This document shows, one piece after another, positions 11,640 through 23,723 of a DNA stretch of 64,000 nt. Position numbers and translations under genes: made by a program. The stretch's first letter is position 1. Each line of letters opens with the position of its first letter. The stretch comes from Zingiber officinale. Its lineage: Eukaryota > Streptophyta > Magnoliopsida > Zingiberales > Zingiberaceae. Under the pieces are notes generated by a model, which ran no database searches, was not told where the DNA came from, and saw only the letters and a program-made list of their open reading frames with translations. The stretch covers positions 12,596,894-12,660,893 of the forward strand of contig NC_056002.1 of assembly GCF_018446385.1 (NCBI RefSeq), read 5' to 3'.

Positions 11640-12186
11640 ATGGAACAATATTGTCAGGGAATCACAACCACTCGTCAGAGAATAACAGTCATTTGTCAGG
11701 GAATATTCTGATACTCTACCACATGCATACTGCGAAACCTTCCTTCACTAAATGGAAGTTCATCGTACATCCTCCACCATCCGACATACCCTCACACCCA
11801 ACATTCTCTGATGTCTCATTATTACGGAGATTATGAGAGATAATATAAAAAGGAAGATCCTCTCCGTTAGCTAGGTACGCTTACACAGATGCATCTACTA
11901 CAATTTTACTTTTCCTACACTTTTCGTAGAGCATCTTTTTCTGACTTGAGTGTTGGAGGACCTATGTCATGGATCTCTTCTCTGGTTCTCCCTCTAACGC
12001 CCCCATGGGATCTCTCTATGGTGTGTGCATGTCCGTGTGTATCATTTTTAACGTCTCCTCCCTACTCCCCTCAAAGATCTAAAAACTTGCAACGCACCTT
12101 GGGGTCCAGGAGCTCAATCTTCTCTTTGTTAACTCTCTCACCCTGATTGTTGGTTTCTCATCTGACATAGATTTCGGATAGGATCA
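11640..12186 (+). repeat. Decayed Tat-type LTR (right boundary clear, left boundary uncertain)
   Basis: CTGACTTGAGTGTTGGAGGA near 11941 and the closing GGATAGGATCA at 12186 parallel the LTRs at 8355-9183 and 53627-54413. An A/T-rich TATA-like word (ATAATATAAAAAGG, about 11840) sits at the matching place. The start could not be fixed; sequence back to about 11390 may belong to it. Confidence 0.55.
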
Positions 12187-12601
12187 ATGCACATAATTTT
12201 ATACTTTCTTACATTTGTGCCATCCTTTTGCTCTGTTCATTTCTAATTTAATCGTCAAAGTAGTTACGTTAGAGACTTTTAGCTCGCTTCATAATAATTT
12301 CCTTCCCACTTTATTGATATTTATAGGACATTTCCAGAGTCATTCTGCCTCATCCAGATCACCAGTGGTCCATGGCTCACACAGGATCATATATAATAAT
12401 AAAAAAAATTCTGTCAGTTTGATATTCAAACTAACTAAAATAATCAGAAAGAGCGAATACGATGGTAAAAAACATCGCCATCAATGTCTGGAATTAATTT
12501 TGTCACCTAGATATCAATTGATGATGTCCCTTCTTCTGCAGCGTCACCCTGCGACGCAGCATCTCCATGGTCTTGGCTAGGAATGCTTGAGGGAGCCTTT
12601 G
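12187..12601. other. Spacer / likely 3' UTR of the glutamate-receptor-like gene
   Basis: No coding signal was found. The right half probably includes the 3' UTR of the minus-strand gene that ends at 12602. No poly(A) signal was assigned. Confidence 0.4.
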
Positions 12602-15501
12602 CTATCCGTTTTCTTTAGCGCCGGCGTACGGCAAAGCCAGCACAACGGCCGACCTGGTGGATCCTTCTCCAGGTTTGGGATCCTCTGATGCTTGCAGAGA
12701 AGAGCCTCTTTGCTTGAAGAGCTGCACTAGCATGGCAACCCGCCGGAGCGGAGACTGATCGTAATTTAGCAGAGAAGGCCTCTGCTGCCGGAGGAAGAAG
12801 ATTGAATAATGCAGAATCAAGGCTGAGAGAGAAGTGGTTCCGGTGATGAGGGACAACCCCGAGAAGATGCGGAACGTGAGCCTGCTTGATTCTGTGTCAG
12901 TATCGTTGTCGGCGCAAACCGTGGGGTACAAGTTCTTCTCCAGCTTATCCATCAGGGTGTTGTTCTGCATCACCTTCAGAATAGCCCTTGACACCTCGCC
13001 GACGAACGGTGAGCCTTTTGGAAACGCCTGTCGATATTTTTAGGCCATTATGAAATGAGAAGGTGAATCCAAACATCGAATTATATAGCTAGCTGGAATA
13101 AACGGTGAATTGTGCTTACAAATCCAAATCCACTGCTCTTGTAAATCGGCCCGACCATTTTGAAGTTTTTGTGGCAGTATTTGGCCATGAAGACCTTGAG
13201 GTAAGGCACCTCGTCGACAATGGCCGCCACGCTCCCGTTGATCAGCGCCTGGTGGTACTCCTCCGCCGACTCGTAGGGAATGATCTTCGATTCGTTGAAT
13301 TTTAAACTCTGCAGCAGCCCCTGGACGAAGGAGTCCTTTTGGTACCCCACCGCGCTGCCGTCCTTCAACAGCTGGGCGACGTCTTCAACTGTCGGCGTCA
13401 GCTGCTCCACCGTGAGCATGGAGGTCAGCCTCGCGGTGTAATTGGCCTGCAGAATGAGCACGACGAAGAACCAGAAGACGGCGACGAGGCGGCCGGAGTT
13501 GGTGGCGAGCCGCTCCCGGTGCGCGAACACGAGGGTGGAGAAGGAGAAGTAGAGCACGGGGCCGACGCCGACTCCGTGGAAGTCGTCGTTGTGGCGGTGC
13601 TCCAGGAGCCAGATGGTGGCGCCTGTGAAGATGAAGAAGGCGGCGCTGGCGAGCCAGAGGCTGAGGGAGAGCGGCTTCAAGAAGGTCCACGCGCCTTTGC
13701 GGCGGGCGTCGCGGGTCGGCACCACCATCGCCAGGCCTGACTCCGTGAACGGCTGCGTGAAGTCAAAGTACCGCGTCCGGTTCTCTCGTATCGTCAGGTC
13801 GCCGACAACCGCATCCAATCTCTAAGATCGATATTCTAATTATCCGAACACACATCCAAAATTTTTTTTTAAAAAAAAATTACAGAATTAATCGAAAGAT
13901 TACAACTGACCTGATGAGAGAGCTGGTAAACCATATCATCGTAAGTTCCATTGCTGCCCCCTTGCTCATTGCTAAACCTCTTGTAACTGAAGTTCACAGA
14001 GAGCTCTTTCATCGCCGCTTCAAATAGCTCAATGCAGTAGCCCTTTCGCCCAGAGCTTTCATTAATTTCTACAAATTGTTCGAAGCCAGGCTTCACCGGA
14101 ATTCCCACCACCAGTTCGATCGGCCACTCCCATCCCTTCGGCTTTCTCCAGCCGCCGCCGGGCCATTCGACGCCATCACCGTCGGTCACATTCACATTAC
14201 TTAAGGAAATGCCCTTAGTGGGCGACCATAGCCCAATCCTTCTCTTCCCACCATCCACCACATTAACAATCTCGTAACTTCCCGATTCCAACACTTGCCC
14301 ATCCAGCCGGAATCTGCCACCCACGCCGGCGAAGCTACTGCTCAGTAACAAATCTCTCAGCTCCGGACCTATCAGGGACGCTCCAACTCTTCCTAAGTCG
14401 GTGGAATTGGTGGAACCGGACGCCATGAACGAAGAATTCAGAGATCCTCGGACGTCCTCTGCCGCCATGGCTAAAGCCCAAACTGTGTCGTACGCCCACA
14501 AACCGAACATTGTAACGTTGAACTTAAACTGACGATCTTCCTTCCATCTCCGATTCAATCGATGCAGCCTCTCGTTTTCTCTCACCGAGGGGGTCAAACC
14601 AATCACTCCTTGTATCGAATCCATGGCCGAAGAGCCCATGAGATCGACGATATCGGTTAAACTGTAGGTTACGATCCACACGTAGCCATTTTTCATCATG
14701 CCTAGAGATTTCGTGAGATTGAAGAAACCAAAGGCCAGAGAATAAGAGTACATGTGTACAATAAAAACTCTGGTTCTGTTTGCTCTGAGCTTGTCGAGTT
14801 CGGACGCAATTTGCTTGCCGGTGGCTCGAGGAGCGATCATGCTCCGGCAGCTGACAGGGACGTCGACTTCTTGCAGAGCATCGGTGAGGAAAGGCGCGAA
14901 CGCGGCACCGTAGTCTGAATCCTCGAGGACAGTGACTGCTTCTCGCCAGCCGAAAGCGTTGACTAGGGAGGCAACGGCTCTAGCTTGCGAGAACCCGTCC
15001 CACGCCGTGTGGAAGAAGTATGGAGAGCTTCGAACTCGTGGCAGCGACGCCGAGAACGAGAGGACCGGGACCCGAGCTCTGCCACCGAGCTCCGCCACGA
15101 ACTTGGCCTGGGTTGATGCTTGTGGACCGATCACGGCCTCTACTCCGACGTTCTGAAGCAGATCGAGTGCTGAATTCAATTCAATTCGACAGAGTTACAA
15201 TTGATACAAATTGAAAGAATCTTCAAATCACGAACGGACAGGTATCACCTGCTGATGCTGCAGGGATGGCGCCTTCATCACTTGTGTCCCTCCAGTGAAG
15301 AGACAACCTGGTGGAGTAGTTTGGATACTCTGTGTAGAAGTCGTTGGCGGCCATGGCGATGCAGGTCCAGCTTACGTTGCCAATCCATGTGGACCTGTCC
15401 AAGATGACACCCACCTGCAAGTTATCATGAGCCGCTGCAGTTGAGGTCGGCAGCAAGCCGAAAAGCGGAAGAAGGAAAGGGAGACTGAGGATGCTCCTCA
15501 T
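12602..15501 (-). CDS. Glutamate receptor-like cation channel (GLR), 4 exons, about 879 aa
   Basis: Exons on the minus strand: 15501-15249, 15169-13911, 13821-13120, 13027-12602. All introns are GT/AG, phases match and the CDS is 2640 nt. The start at 15501 was chosen because it opens a signal peptide (MRSILSLPFLLPLFGLLP). The protein has an extracellular ANF-type ligand-binding domain (about 28-370, with VEAVIGPQAS), then the glutamate-binding S1 lobe (about 430-545, ending FDFTQPFTESGLAMVVP). Next come M1 (about 550-577), a pore loop (YFSFSTLVFAHRE), M3 with ANYTARLTSMLTVEQL (the family's SYTANL-type motif), the S2 lobe, and M4 (about 795-818, LITGTTSLSALILHYSIFF). Plant GLRs are Ca2+-permeable plasma-membrane or endomembrane channels gated by amino acids. 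The four-exon layout and length fit intact family members, and it looks functional. The clade was not resolved. Confidence 0.93.
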
Positions 15502-15601
15502 GCTCTCGATCAAACCAGAAACTGCGAATGCCCTCCTCCCTCTTCTATCTGCTATTGTTTGATCTTGTTTCAATGTCTGATAATTTTTTGCCGTATCCAA
15601 A

Positions 15602-16560
15602 AAAAAGTAGTTCTTGTGGTTCTAATTTCGATTTCGATGCATGATTTTATTTTCCTGTTAAACATGGGGGAAAAAAATCTAATTGGTCAAACCGTGTTGA
15701 TAAATTCCAAAGACAAAACAAATTTAGTCTGCTACAGTCGACATCGAGAAGAAATTGCATAACGGTAATGGTATAATTTTATCAAGAAATTTACTCAAAA
15801 TATCCCTAGTAGAATTTATTAACTTTTCAAATTTTAGCATTTTTGAAAGTGGCATTCATGTAAAAAAAATATTTTTAAATTTAATGAGTTATTTTAGACT
15901 ATTAAATAGCCTTAGTTAAAATTGAATAGTTATTTATTTATTAAGCGTGATCTTTATATATATATATATATATATATAATCATTGACTTGTTACCTCAAA
16001 TCGTATATGCAGGGGTAAGCCATAAAATAATAAAAAAATATGTTTGAAAACTATAAAATATATTGGACGCTATTACTTTCCCGTTTAAATGTAAAATTCT
16101 CAAATTCGCCAGCTAATTTTTATTTTATTTTATTTTATTTCTGTACTTTTCAAGCCATATAAAAATTATATTAAATTTTATTGAGTTTGTTAGACTATCA
16201 AATCGGTGTGACTAAAGTGTTTGATAAATATTTTTTTAATGTTTTGTATTCGTAAATGTATTTTCTAATATACTCCCTAGTGTTTAATATCTTTTTTAAA
16301 ATTCCTTTTAAAATTTTAAAGAATGATATTTAAGTGGCCATTAAAAATAAAATAGATATTTTTATTTTAAATATTAAATATTTTAATAGCAAAATGAAAT
16401 CTTAATCAGCGTTTTGATATTAATAAAACATATTTAAAATTATTTAAATGTTCAAGGTGTTGGCGTCGAAGATGATTAAACTATATATTTTAATATTTGA
16501 ATAAAAAATAAGTTGGATTTTATGTGTGCATTCAGTATGATATCAAGAGTGAATGAATTT
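15602..16560. other. AT-rich intergenic spacer with (TA)n
   Basis: Upstream side of the glutamate-receptor-like gene. It is very AT-rich and includes a TA microsatellite at about 15956-15977 and an ATTTT run near 16120-16140. No gene is seen. The GLR promoter should lie in its left part, but no clear TATA box was assigned. Confidence 0.5.
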
Positions 16561-16570
16561 GTCACTCTGA

Positions 16571-16796
16571 GACTTGGTGCGATGGTAAATACAAGGATGA
16601 GTATACCAAACAAAGAGAGTTTGATTCCAACATAGCGAGCCACTACTTGATGTGATGGTAAATGGAAGGACGAGTATACAAAGTAAAGAGAGTTTGATTC
16701 CAACATAACGAACCACTACTTGGTGTAATGGTAAGTGAAAGGATAAGTTTCTGAAACTCTCTCTGAAACAAAGAGAGTTTGATTCTAGCGAACCAC
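16571..16796 (+). repeat. Three tandem copies of a roughly 73-bp tRNA-like (SINE-like) motif
   Basis: Units begin near 16571, 16642 and 16715. Each carries TTGGTGYRATGGTAA, which fits an RNA polymerase III A box (TRGYNNARNNG), and about 45 bp later AGAGTTTGATTC, close to a B box (GGTTCGANTCC). The spacing is that of a tRNA-derived SINE head. No A-tail or target duplication was found, so this may be a fragment amplified in tandem. Confidence 0.5.
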
Positions 16797-16885
16797 TCAT
16801 GACGTTGAATCATCCCGTGGCTCATCTATATTTCTTGAATTTATTTAATAGTCAATAAAAAAATTTTATAGGATTGAATCGGTCA

Positions 16886-17030
16886 ATCCAAAAATGAATG
16901 AAAGGTAGAGAGACACACTGTGGCACGCTCGCCCCCAGCGCAAAGGTAGAGAGACACATGGACTAATAAGAGAGTGAAATGAATGAAAGGTAGAGACACA
17001 TGGACCTAATAAGAGAGTGAATGATGATTT
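16886..17030. repeat. Imperfect tandem repeat of AAAGGTAGAGAGACACA
   Basis: AAAGGTAGAGAGACACA or a close variant occurs near 16900, 16941 and 16985. GGAC(C)TAATAAGAGAGTGAA follows the second and third copies. This is local duplication in spacer DNA with no coding content. Confidence 0.6.
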
Positions 17031-17961
17031 AAGTTACATTAGCACTTTAGATATTAATAGAATTTAGAGAAACATAAAGTTTGACTTGGCATGACTAAAT
17101 TAGTTGACTCCTGTGCCATTAGAAGCCTCGAAGAAGTTGGACCAGAGATGCTTCAAAAAAGGCAAACAATGTCTGCTGTTCTTCACTCTTATACGGCTTC
17201 AGGTCACCAAAATTAGTAGAGGACTTATGCTATCCAGTGTGATAGCTAAGCATTTTATAAATTAAGAGCATAATAAAGAAATAATGATATGTTTTAATTA
17301 AGGTAAATTAAGATTAACAATCACATTGAGAAAGTAGCAATGAAATCTAGAGGTGATTAAGAAGAGATAAATATATTATTTCCGGATTCGAATACAGATC
17401 AGGACATAAGTTGACAATTCATCACTTGGTTCTCTTGCCAGGCAAGTGCAAAGAGTAATGGCATAAAGCAGTAGAGAGAACCCCAGGACTCGTCAATTTT
17501 GAGAGATGCGTTGTGAATGCTGAGCCACTGAGCCAACAAACACAGCAACAGATAAGATATCTGTTTATGTCCAGCTGTTGATTCGGGTGTACATAGGATA
17601 CGGTATTTTGAATCGAGAGAGCGGCGGAAGCTTTCTTCAGACGATTGTGTCTTCTGCAAAGGAAGAGCACAAGCAGAATCGTGCAGCAATATCGTGTTGC
17701 TTTGCCTGTTGGCCATCATTTATTAGAACAATTGGCATCTCTCATGGATTTTTGCCTGGCTATACAACATAGAAGGAATATGACCAGCATGAAAACTTAA
17801 ATATTCTTCAAAGAAAAAAGTTGTGCTGTGTTGAGTGCAGAAATTCGAACAGACTCAGGAAAGCCCCAGCTCATATTCAGCAGAGGCATCTGGGTGGGTA
17901 ATGCTTCAGGAGTTCTCGAAAGTTTTAGGATCATTCATGAAGATTTCTGATGTTGAATGCC
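17031..17961. other. Spacer / probable 3' UTR of the NAC gene
   Basis: Between 17399 and 17719 a 106-codon minus-strand frame exists, but it has no recognisable domain. I treat the segment next to 17961 as the 3' flank of the NAC gene. About 17716-17798 would encode a short hydrophobic stretch followed by basic residues, in the same frame as the proposed NAC 3' exon but beyond its stop. Confidence 0.35.
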
Positions 17962-20486
17962 TCAAATGAAAGGGTTGCTGAAACTGGCTAGAAGGAATTC
18001 AGATTCAAGAACATCTGGGATAGGTAAATCTCCCAACATCTTCATCCTGTAGATACCAAGATAAAGGAAAATAGTCAGATTTACAATCAAACAGGGCTTT
18101 CAATTCAGAAAAAAAGATGAATTGATCAAAGAAACCAAACATAAAATAGACTGAAATCGGTTATAAGAACCTGTATACTAATTGGAGGTTGTTCATTGGT
18201 AATTTCAGCCACAGGAACCAGATTATTATGCATGGATGTTGATGCATCAGTCAGCAATGTAGATTGATAAGGATCACTATCCTCGGGAAACCAAAAATCA
18301 GTGAGCTCCACATACTGCTCATTTTCAAGTTCTCGTAGCATAGAAGACAAGGCAGTTTCATTGAGAAGGTCTGTGGAAGGCGTGTTGCCAGAAATCAGTT
18401 CCTGAAAATATGGATTTTCCTCAGGATCTACCCAAGAAGTTTCATTGATATTCACATCAGGAAAGGCTGAATCAGAGATCTGCAAGATAATTGTTACAGA
18501 TCGTCACACACAATAAGTAAACATGTATTTGATATAAGCACTGGAAGAACAATGTCAGATACCTTGTCATGAGCATCCTCTCTAGGCGGAGAGCTATAAA
18601 GAATCTCTAATATTTCATCCAGCAGTATTCCATCAACTTCAAGATCAGGGTCGGAAGATGTCTCACTGACTGTAGAAGTCATAGTTTGCTCAGTGACAGG
18701 ATTAAACGAAGTAGTCTGAACACCTAAGGATTCTGGACAAAGAGAGAAGAAATCCTCAGTAGTTGTGTCATCATCATAATCCTCTTCATTAAATGGTGCA
18801 CCATATTGCTCCCCAATTTTAGGACCTGAGCCACTTTTCTGGAAGATTTTGCAGATTACATATGCATCCTGTAGAGAAAAATGAGTGATGAGTTACATAG
18901 AAGAATAACTATAATCAGGCAACACTGAAAATGACACTTCAGAGCACAGAGTGTAAATGCAACCAGTATTTTTACACAGATGGTCTGCTTGAAGGTTTAT
19001 GAAGCTATTTGGCAGATTATGCAGATGTAGGTCCTAGACAAAGGCCTCAACTATGACCAATGCTCAAATTAAGAACAGTTAATGTGTGATGTATTCAGTG
19101 CCTAATATCTGAGAAAAGTTGCTGCCTAGGATAGAATAGACATCTATAATTGTCCTGGCATCTATTTCATAGGTCACCATGCACAAGAAAGCTGTTTATG
19201 CAGTAAAAATCCAACAAGCAAGACAGATTTTACCAATTTGAAACTAATCTCAATTGATTGGTTTAAACTACTTAATAGGAGCCAACAGCTATAATCAGAA
19301 ATCATCAATAAGAAATATATCCAAATAGAACAATAATTAAACATAGAAAACCTAAGTCTCGAAATACCTTTACGACAAACAAATCAGCTTCCTAATGTGA
19401 AGCATTGCAGTGCATCTGTACATCTTTTGTCTCATGTAGTAAAGTTCCTCCATTTGGCACCTATTCTACTGAACATTCCAATAATCCGAGAAAAACTTAT
19501 CATCAACGGGAATAGATTCATGGATGAGTGAAAATTACGTGACACATGCCAATATGCACCTTCACGAAAGTCTAGTTCTAGTCTTGATCATTCTAGGATT
19601 TTCTACCTGTTCATCCCTTTTGAATTGAAAATTTGGTCTTATTGCTATGCATTGAAAATGTTCCTTTGCAATGCAGATTCGAAGACCCAATAAAAATAAC
19701 ATTTAGCCTATACATTGACCTTCCTAATGGTGGAACAATTGCATGGTAGGCTACAATGCTTACTTGGACACTGACACAAGGTTACTAGACAATACACTAA
19801 ACAAAGAATGTTAACAGGAGCATATAATAGCAGAGCACTAACATTGTATAGGATACTATCAATTGAGAACATATCAGAAAGAGCATTAAAGATTGTTTAA
19901 ATAATTTTGAAAATCAAGAACAACCTGAAAGAATCCAGCATCAACCAATTCCTTGCTTTCAAGTCTGTACTCATACATCATCCAGTCAGTCCTGTTGCCT
20001 TTAGGAGGCTTTCCTACATGAAAAACTAAAGATTTTCTCATTCCAATGGTAGAAGAGTTGTGAATTATAGCTTTATCCTTTCCAGTAGCTTTCCAGTAAC
20101 CATTTTCAGTTGTGCGTTTTGCTCTAGAGCCGTTAGGATATTTTCTATCTCGAGGACAGAAGAAGTACCACTCCAGATCTTTGCTACGCAACTGAGATTT
20201 GTCTGTATATAAAAATAAGTAGCCTGCTTAGAAACAATGGCAATTTGAAGATAAAGGAAGAAGTATAGAATGGAATACGTATTCATGTATTTGTGTGTGT
20301 GATAAAAAACAAAGAAGATATGAGGTTACCTGGGAGATCCCACGGAGCAAATTTGTACAATTCAATTTCAGCAATAGCTTCAAAACGCAAAGGCTTTCCC
20401 ATTAGTTTCCTTTTTAAGTAGTACCAAACAAGTTCAACATCAGTTGGATGGAAGCGGAAGCCTGGGGGAAGTTTAGTCTTGGCCAT
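17962..20486 (-). CDS. NAC-domain transcription factor, 5 coding exons, about 375 aa
   Basis: Coding exons (-): 20486-20330, 20202-19925, 18868-18563, 18479-18171, then a short last exon from 18039 (to 17962) or from 18046 (to 18005). The N terminus [18 protein letters not shown] starts the NAC DNA-binding domain (about 6-150), with [23 protein letters not shown]-type subdomain [23 protein letters not shown] and [10 protein letters not shown] in order. The C-terminal half is acidic and Ser/Thr-rich ([13 protein letters not shown]), as expected of an activation region. It looks closest to the NAC82/NAC103/NAC78-like group, judged by the [11 protein letters not shown] signature. Some of that group carry a C-terminal membrane anchor; none is encoded before the stop here. 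The last exon is ambiguous: the second acceptor gives [15 protein letters not shown], which resembles family tails, and I prefer it. Exons 1-4 are firm. Confidence 0.9.
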
Positions 20487-20511
20487 GATGATGTGATTCT
20501 TCACAGTATTA
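20487..20511 (-). other. 5' UTR segment immediately upstream of the NAC start codon
   Basis: A minus-strand acceptor (CTCATTTTAG, ending at 20512) lies 25 nt before the ATG at 20486. It pairs well with the donor at 21789, implying a 5' UTR intron of about 1.28 kb (20512-21789). An in-frame ATG at 20504 would add six residues if used, but it is not conserved in style. Confidence 0.55.
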
Positions 20512-21789
20512 CTAAAATGAGATTTGAAAAGTGATTTAGTAGAACTTATAAGGACCTATCCACAACTTAATGGCAATGACAATCTCAGCAATCTTAGAAC
20601 TGGATGTTTCACGAGGTCTTTGTATATCTAATAAATCCAGTTTCAAGACAAAATCTCAGTATTTATCAAATCCAGTGGCGAAATATTATTCGATGAGAAC
20701 ACCTCAGCCGCCTACGGCATATAAACCAAAAGTTACACCAAAGAAACCAAGGATATTCCTTTCTGATGTCAAAATACATTGATAAAGAAGCAGAATCCTG
20801 CAAGTAAAATCTTAAGTTAGGTAACGTTCAACAATCATCTATGCTTCCAAGATGAAGATAAGTGATAAGAAAGAAAAGAATGAACTGAAAAGATTATTCC
20901 CAAGTGAAAGTGAGATGTAAGATTTACCAATAACAATACATTTATCTAAATATTTAAACATATGTACACTAATTATATTGAACAAAGCCTTGTTACATGT
21001 TTGTGACCAAGCTGAAAAATAACTTTAAATGAATGTTTGGAACAATGAGTGGAACCATAGCAACATAATATATTAAAGAAAACAGAACAGAACAGAAGAA
21101 AAAAAAAATCCTGCGAGACACAACCAAAGAGATGTTAATCACCAAATAAAACTGGAATGTATAAAACAGTAGAAACATTTAACAGGAAATAGAATCAGAG
21201 CTCTAACATCAAGAAAATAGAACGAAGTAAATTTCTTATATAGTCGATGATACACTATAAGAGATTGAAAATGAATCATAAATAATCAACTCGTGCTCAA
21301 AGAGATCTACTTTTCTGGATTTTGAAAGCATATATCCTGAATTCAGCTGAGAGACATAACTAATAATAAACCAGCAAACCTAAATTCTAATATGAGGTAC
21401 CTAATCAACCCTCAGGTCAAAGACGTCTATGAATAGAAACTATTTTCCAAAATAGATCCAAACGATTTGGGATAATCATCACAAGCAACTAACGCTCGGA
21501 AGACTCAAATTTTACAAGCGTTGACTTCGAACTTAAAGTCAATCGATCAATTACTCGGAGTTAGCATGATTAATCAACAGATCTAAGAACATGCAAACTC
21601 TTTAAAGGGTTACCAATCTAAATCATAGCCAAAGCGACGATCGGTTAAGAAACGCCTCATAATAACCAGAAAAAAGGGCAAAACTCCCAATCTTTCAATT
21701 AGAATAAAAGGGCCAACAGAGATCTACGATTGGCAGACCAATAACAAATCATGTTCGCAAAATAAGGAATTCAGGAAGAGAAAACTCAC

Positions 21790-21840
21790 TCCTGGGGAAC
21801 CCGATCGAAGCTTAGTAAACGCGCCGCCCTCGACCCTGTG
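21790..21840 (-). other. Probable non-coding first exon of the NAC gene
   Basis: Minus-strand sequence downstream of a TATA box is GC-rich and ends in a strong donor, CCCCAGGA/GTGAGT (exon end 21790). This is the usual picture of a short untranslated first exon. The right edge (transcription start) is inferred from the TATA position only. Confidence 0.5.
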
Positions 21841-21868
21841 GGTGAGGCGTGGCAGAGAAGGAAAGGGC

Positions 21869-21876
21869 TTTATATA
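21869..21876 (-). promoter_or_regulatory. TATA box of the NAC gene
   Basis: TATATAAA on the minus strand is embedded in CTCTCTATATAAAGCCC, about 30 bp before the inferred first exon. It sits at the edge between the GC-rich transcribed side and the AT-rich spacer beyond 21900. Confidence 0.6.
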
Positions 21877-21899
21877 GAGAGAAAAAGCCTCAGTTTTTG

Positions 21900-23600
21900 C
21901 ATAGGCACCCATGCGATTTCAAGTATTATACATAATTCCTTACTTAATGGGGAAGTTCCGAAGTTCTTTGAAAATTTATATCTAAATCACCTACTTAAAT
22001 TTAAAAATTATCAAATCACATATATAATTTCATTTTCGCTTCTTGAATCGATTACTTATGTATAACAATTGATTCAAGGCATTATTATGTTGATGAGTGT
22101 CTAAATCCATTATTACCTTGTAGTAGTTGATTAAAAAAATTAATTTATATTAAAAAATTATTACTTTTAATATCACGTATGAAAATAATATTTGAGGACA
22201 TTAAGATAATAAGAAGAACTATACAAGTATATAAAAATTGATTTCATATCATTCCGAACTTAAATCATATTTTCATATGTTATATTAGAGTAATAATTTT
22301 TTTAAATATGAATAGAAGTTTTTGAATGCATTCGTGTTCAAAAAAAATTGATATTCTTAATATAACATATGGAAATTATATTTGAGAGTGTAGATATAAT
22401 CAATAGAATTAGACGAACAAAGATATGATTATATGTCATTTCAAACTTTCTAAATATATAGTCAATTTTAATCAAGTCCTATATATTTAATATATTTATT
22501 TAGTTTTCTTGATTATATTTATATTCTTAAATATTAATTTGACACGTTATATTAAGAATAATGATTTTTTTAAACTAATTTCTGATCAAATTAAATTTCA
22601 TGATTGCTACCTTATAGCAATAAATTGGTGAAATATTACACAATCATATAATCATTCTTAATTAATTTACCAATAAAAGGTAAAATAGATATTGAAAACA
22701 TGATTTATTAATTTTAAAACTTTAATTTATATATTCCCAAACTGTAGTTACATGTTACTAATTTAGAATAAAAGAACGAAACTTGTAATAAAAATATCAC
22801 TAGTTTTAAAAAAATCACATATAAAGAAGATAATAATATGGAAATTTGAAGGACGTGGATGCCATTTGATAATTGTGGCAGGTAGGAATAGGAATGCACT
22901 CCAGCTCATACTATTCGTCGAAGACACGAGCCCGGGCTGCCGCGTGGCAAGATGTGGTTGGAGGCTGTGTTTTGATTCGTTCAACCAATTACGTTTTGTA
23001 TTCAGACGTAACTTTTTGTCTACATTTTATATAAAGGTTTTGCTACATTAATTAATTAGTTTTTATTTATTTTACTTATAATTATTTTCTTTTAAATATT
23101 GTGCTGGCTTTATGAATTGCTGTCCTACAAGGCTACAAAATTCTCTCCTTTCCATCCAAAAATAAATAAATAAATATGACACGAACCCGTCTATTTTAAG
23201 CTGTTGCAATTAAGGAATACTATGACTTCCGATTTAACATATTATAGTAAGCACTAGATATTAAAAAATCATCTTCATACTTTCCGAATTTGGTGATCTG
23301 ATAATGTGATATGATAAGAGTTTTAACAATGCGAGGGAAAAAAAAAAAAAGTAAAGTTGTGTGGAGCACCAAAGGAACGCTGTTTGATCCGTTGTCAAAA
23401 ACAGCAGAATAATTGCAAGCAACAAGAAGAAAAGGACGAGCACTGAAAGCTGTGTTTTCCCTTCCTCCTCTGTTTTCCACTTCCGGCCATCCATGACGGC
23501 AGTGGAAGGTAGGCATGCCTCCCACTTCCCCTGTTCCTCACGCGATCGCCAGTATTCTTCGTCAATTATGGTAGGTTTCAATTAGTTATCCGAAATTGTT
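21900..23600. other. AT-rich intergenic spacer between divergent NAC and pectinesterase genes
   Basis: No gene was recognised. A degenerate direct repeat of about 95 bp (about 22167-22262 and 22356-22450, each with TATTTGAG followed by TTTCA..T..CGAACTT-like sequence) suggests an old repeat. The right side should contain the pectinesterase promoter. Confidence 0.5.
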
Positions 23601-23723
23601 TTCCCATTTTTTTATTATTTTGGGTCTCTAAATCCAATCTTTGGTAAGTGTTCAATCGATCGTCTTCTACAAAAGGATGTCCGTCTTGGTTTACGTCCCA
23701 TTCCACATTTCCACTTCTCCGCC

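Noticed and set aside
13339-13740. Plus-strand frame of 133 codons across the glutamate-receptor-like exon 3
   Set aside because: Shadow of the minus-strand exon, which has correct splice sites and channel motifs.
17399-17719. 106-codon minus-strand frame with hydrophobic patches
   Set aside because: No recognisable domain, overlapping frames of similar length, and no splice site that joins it in phase to the NAC gene.
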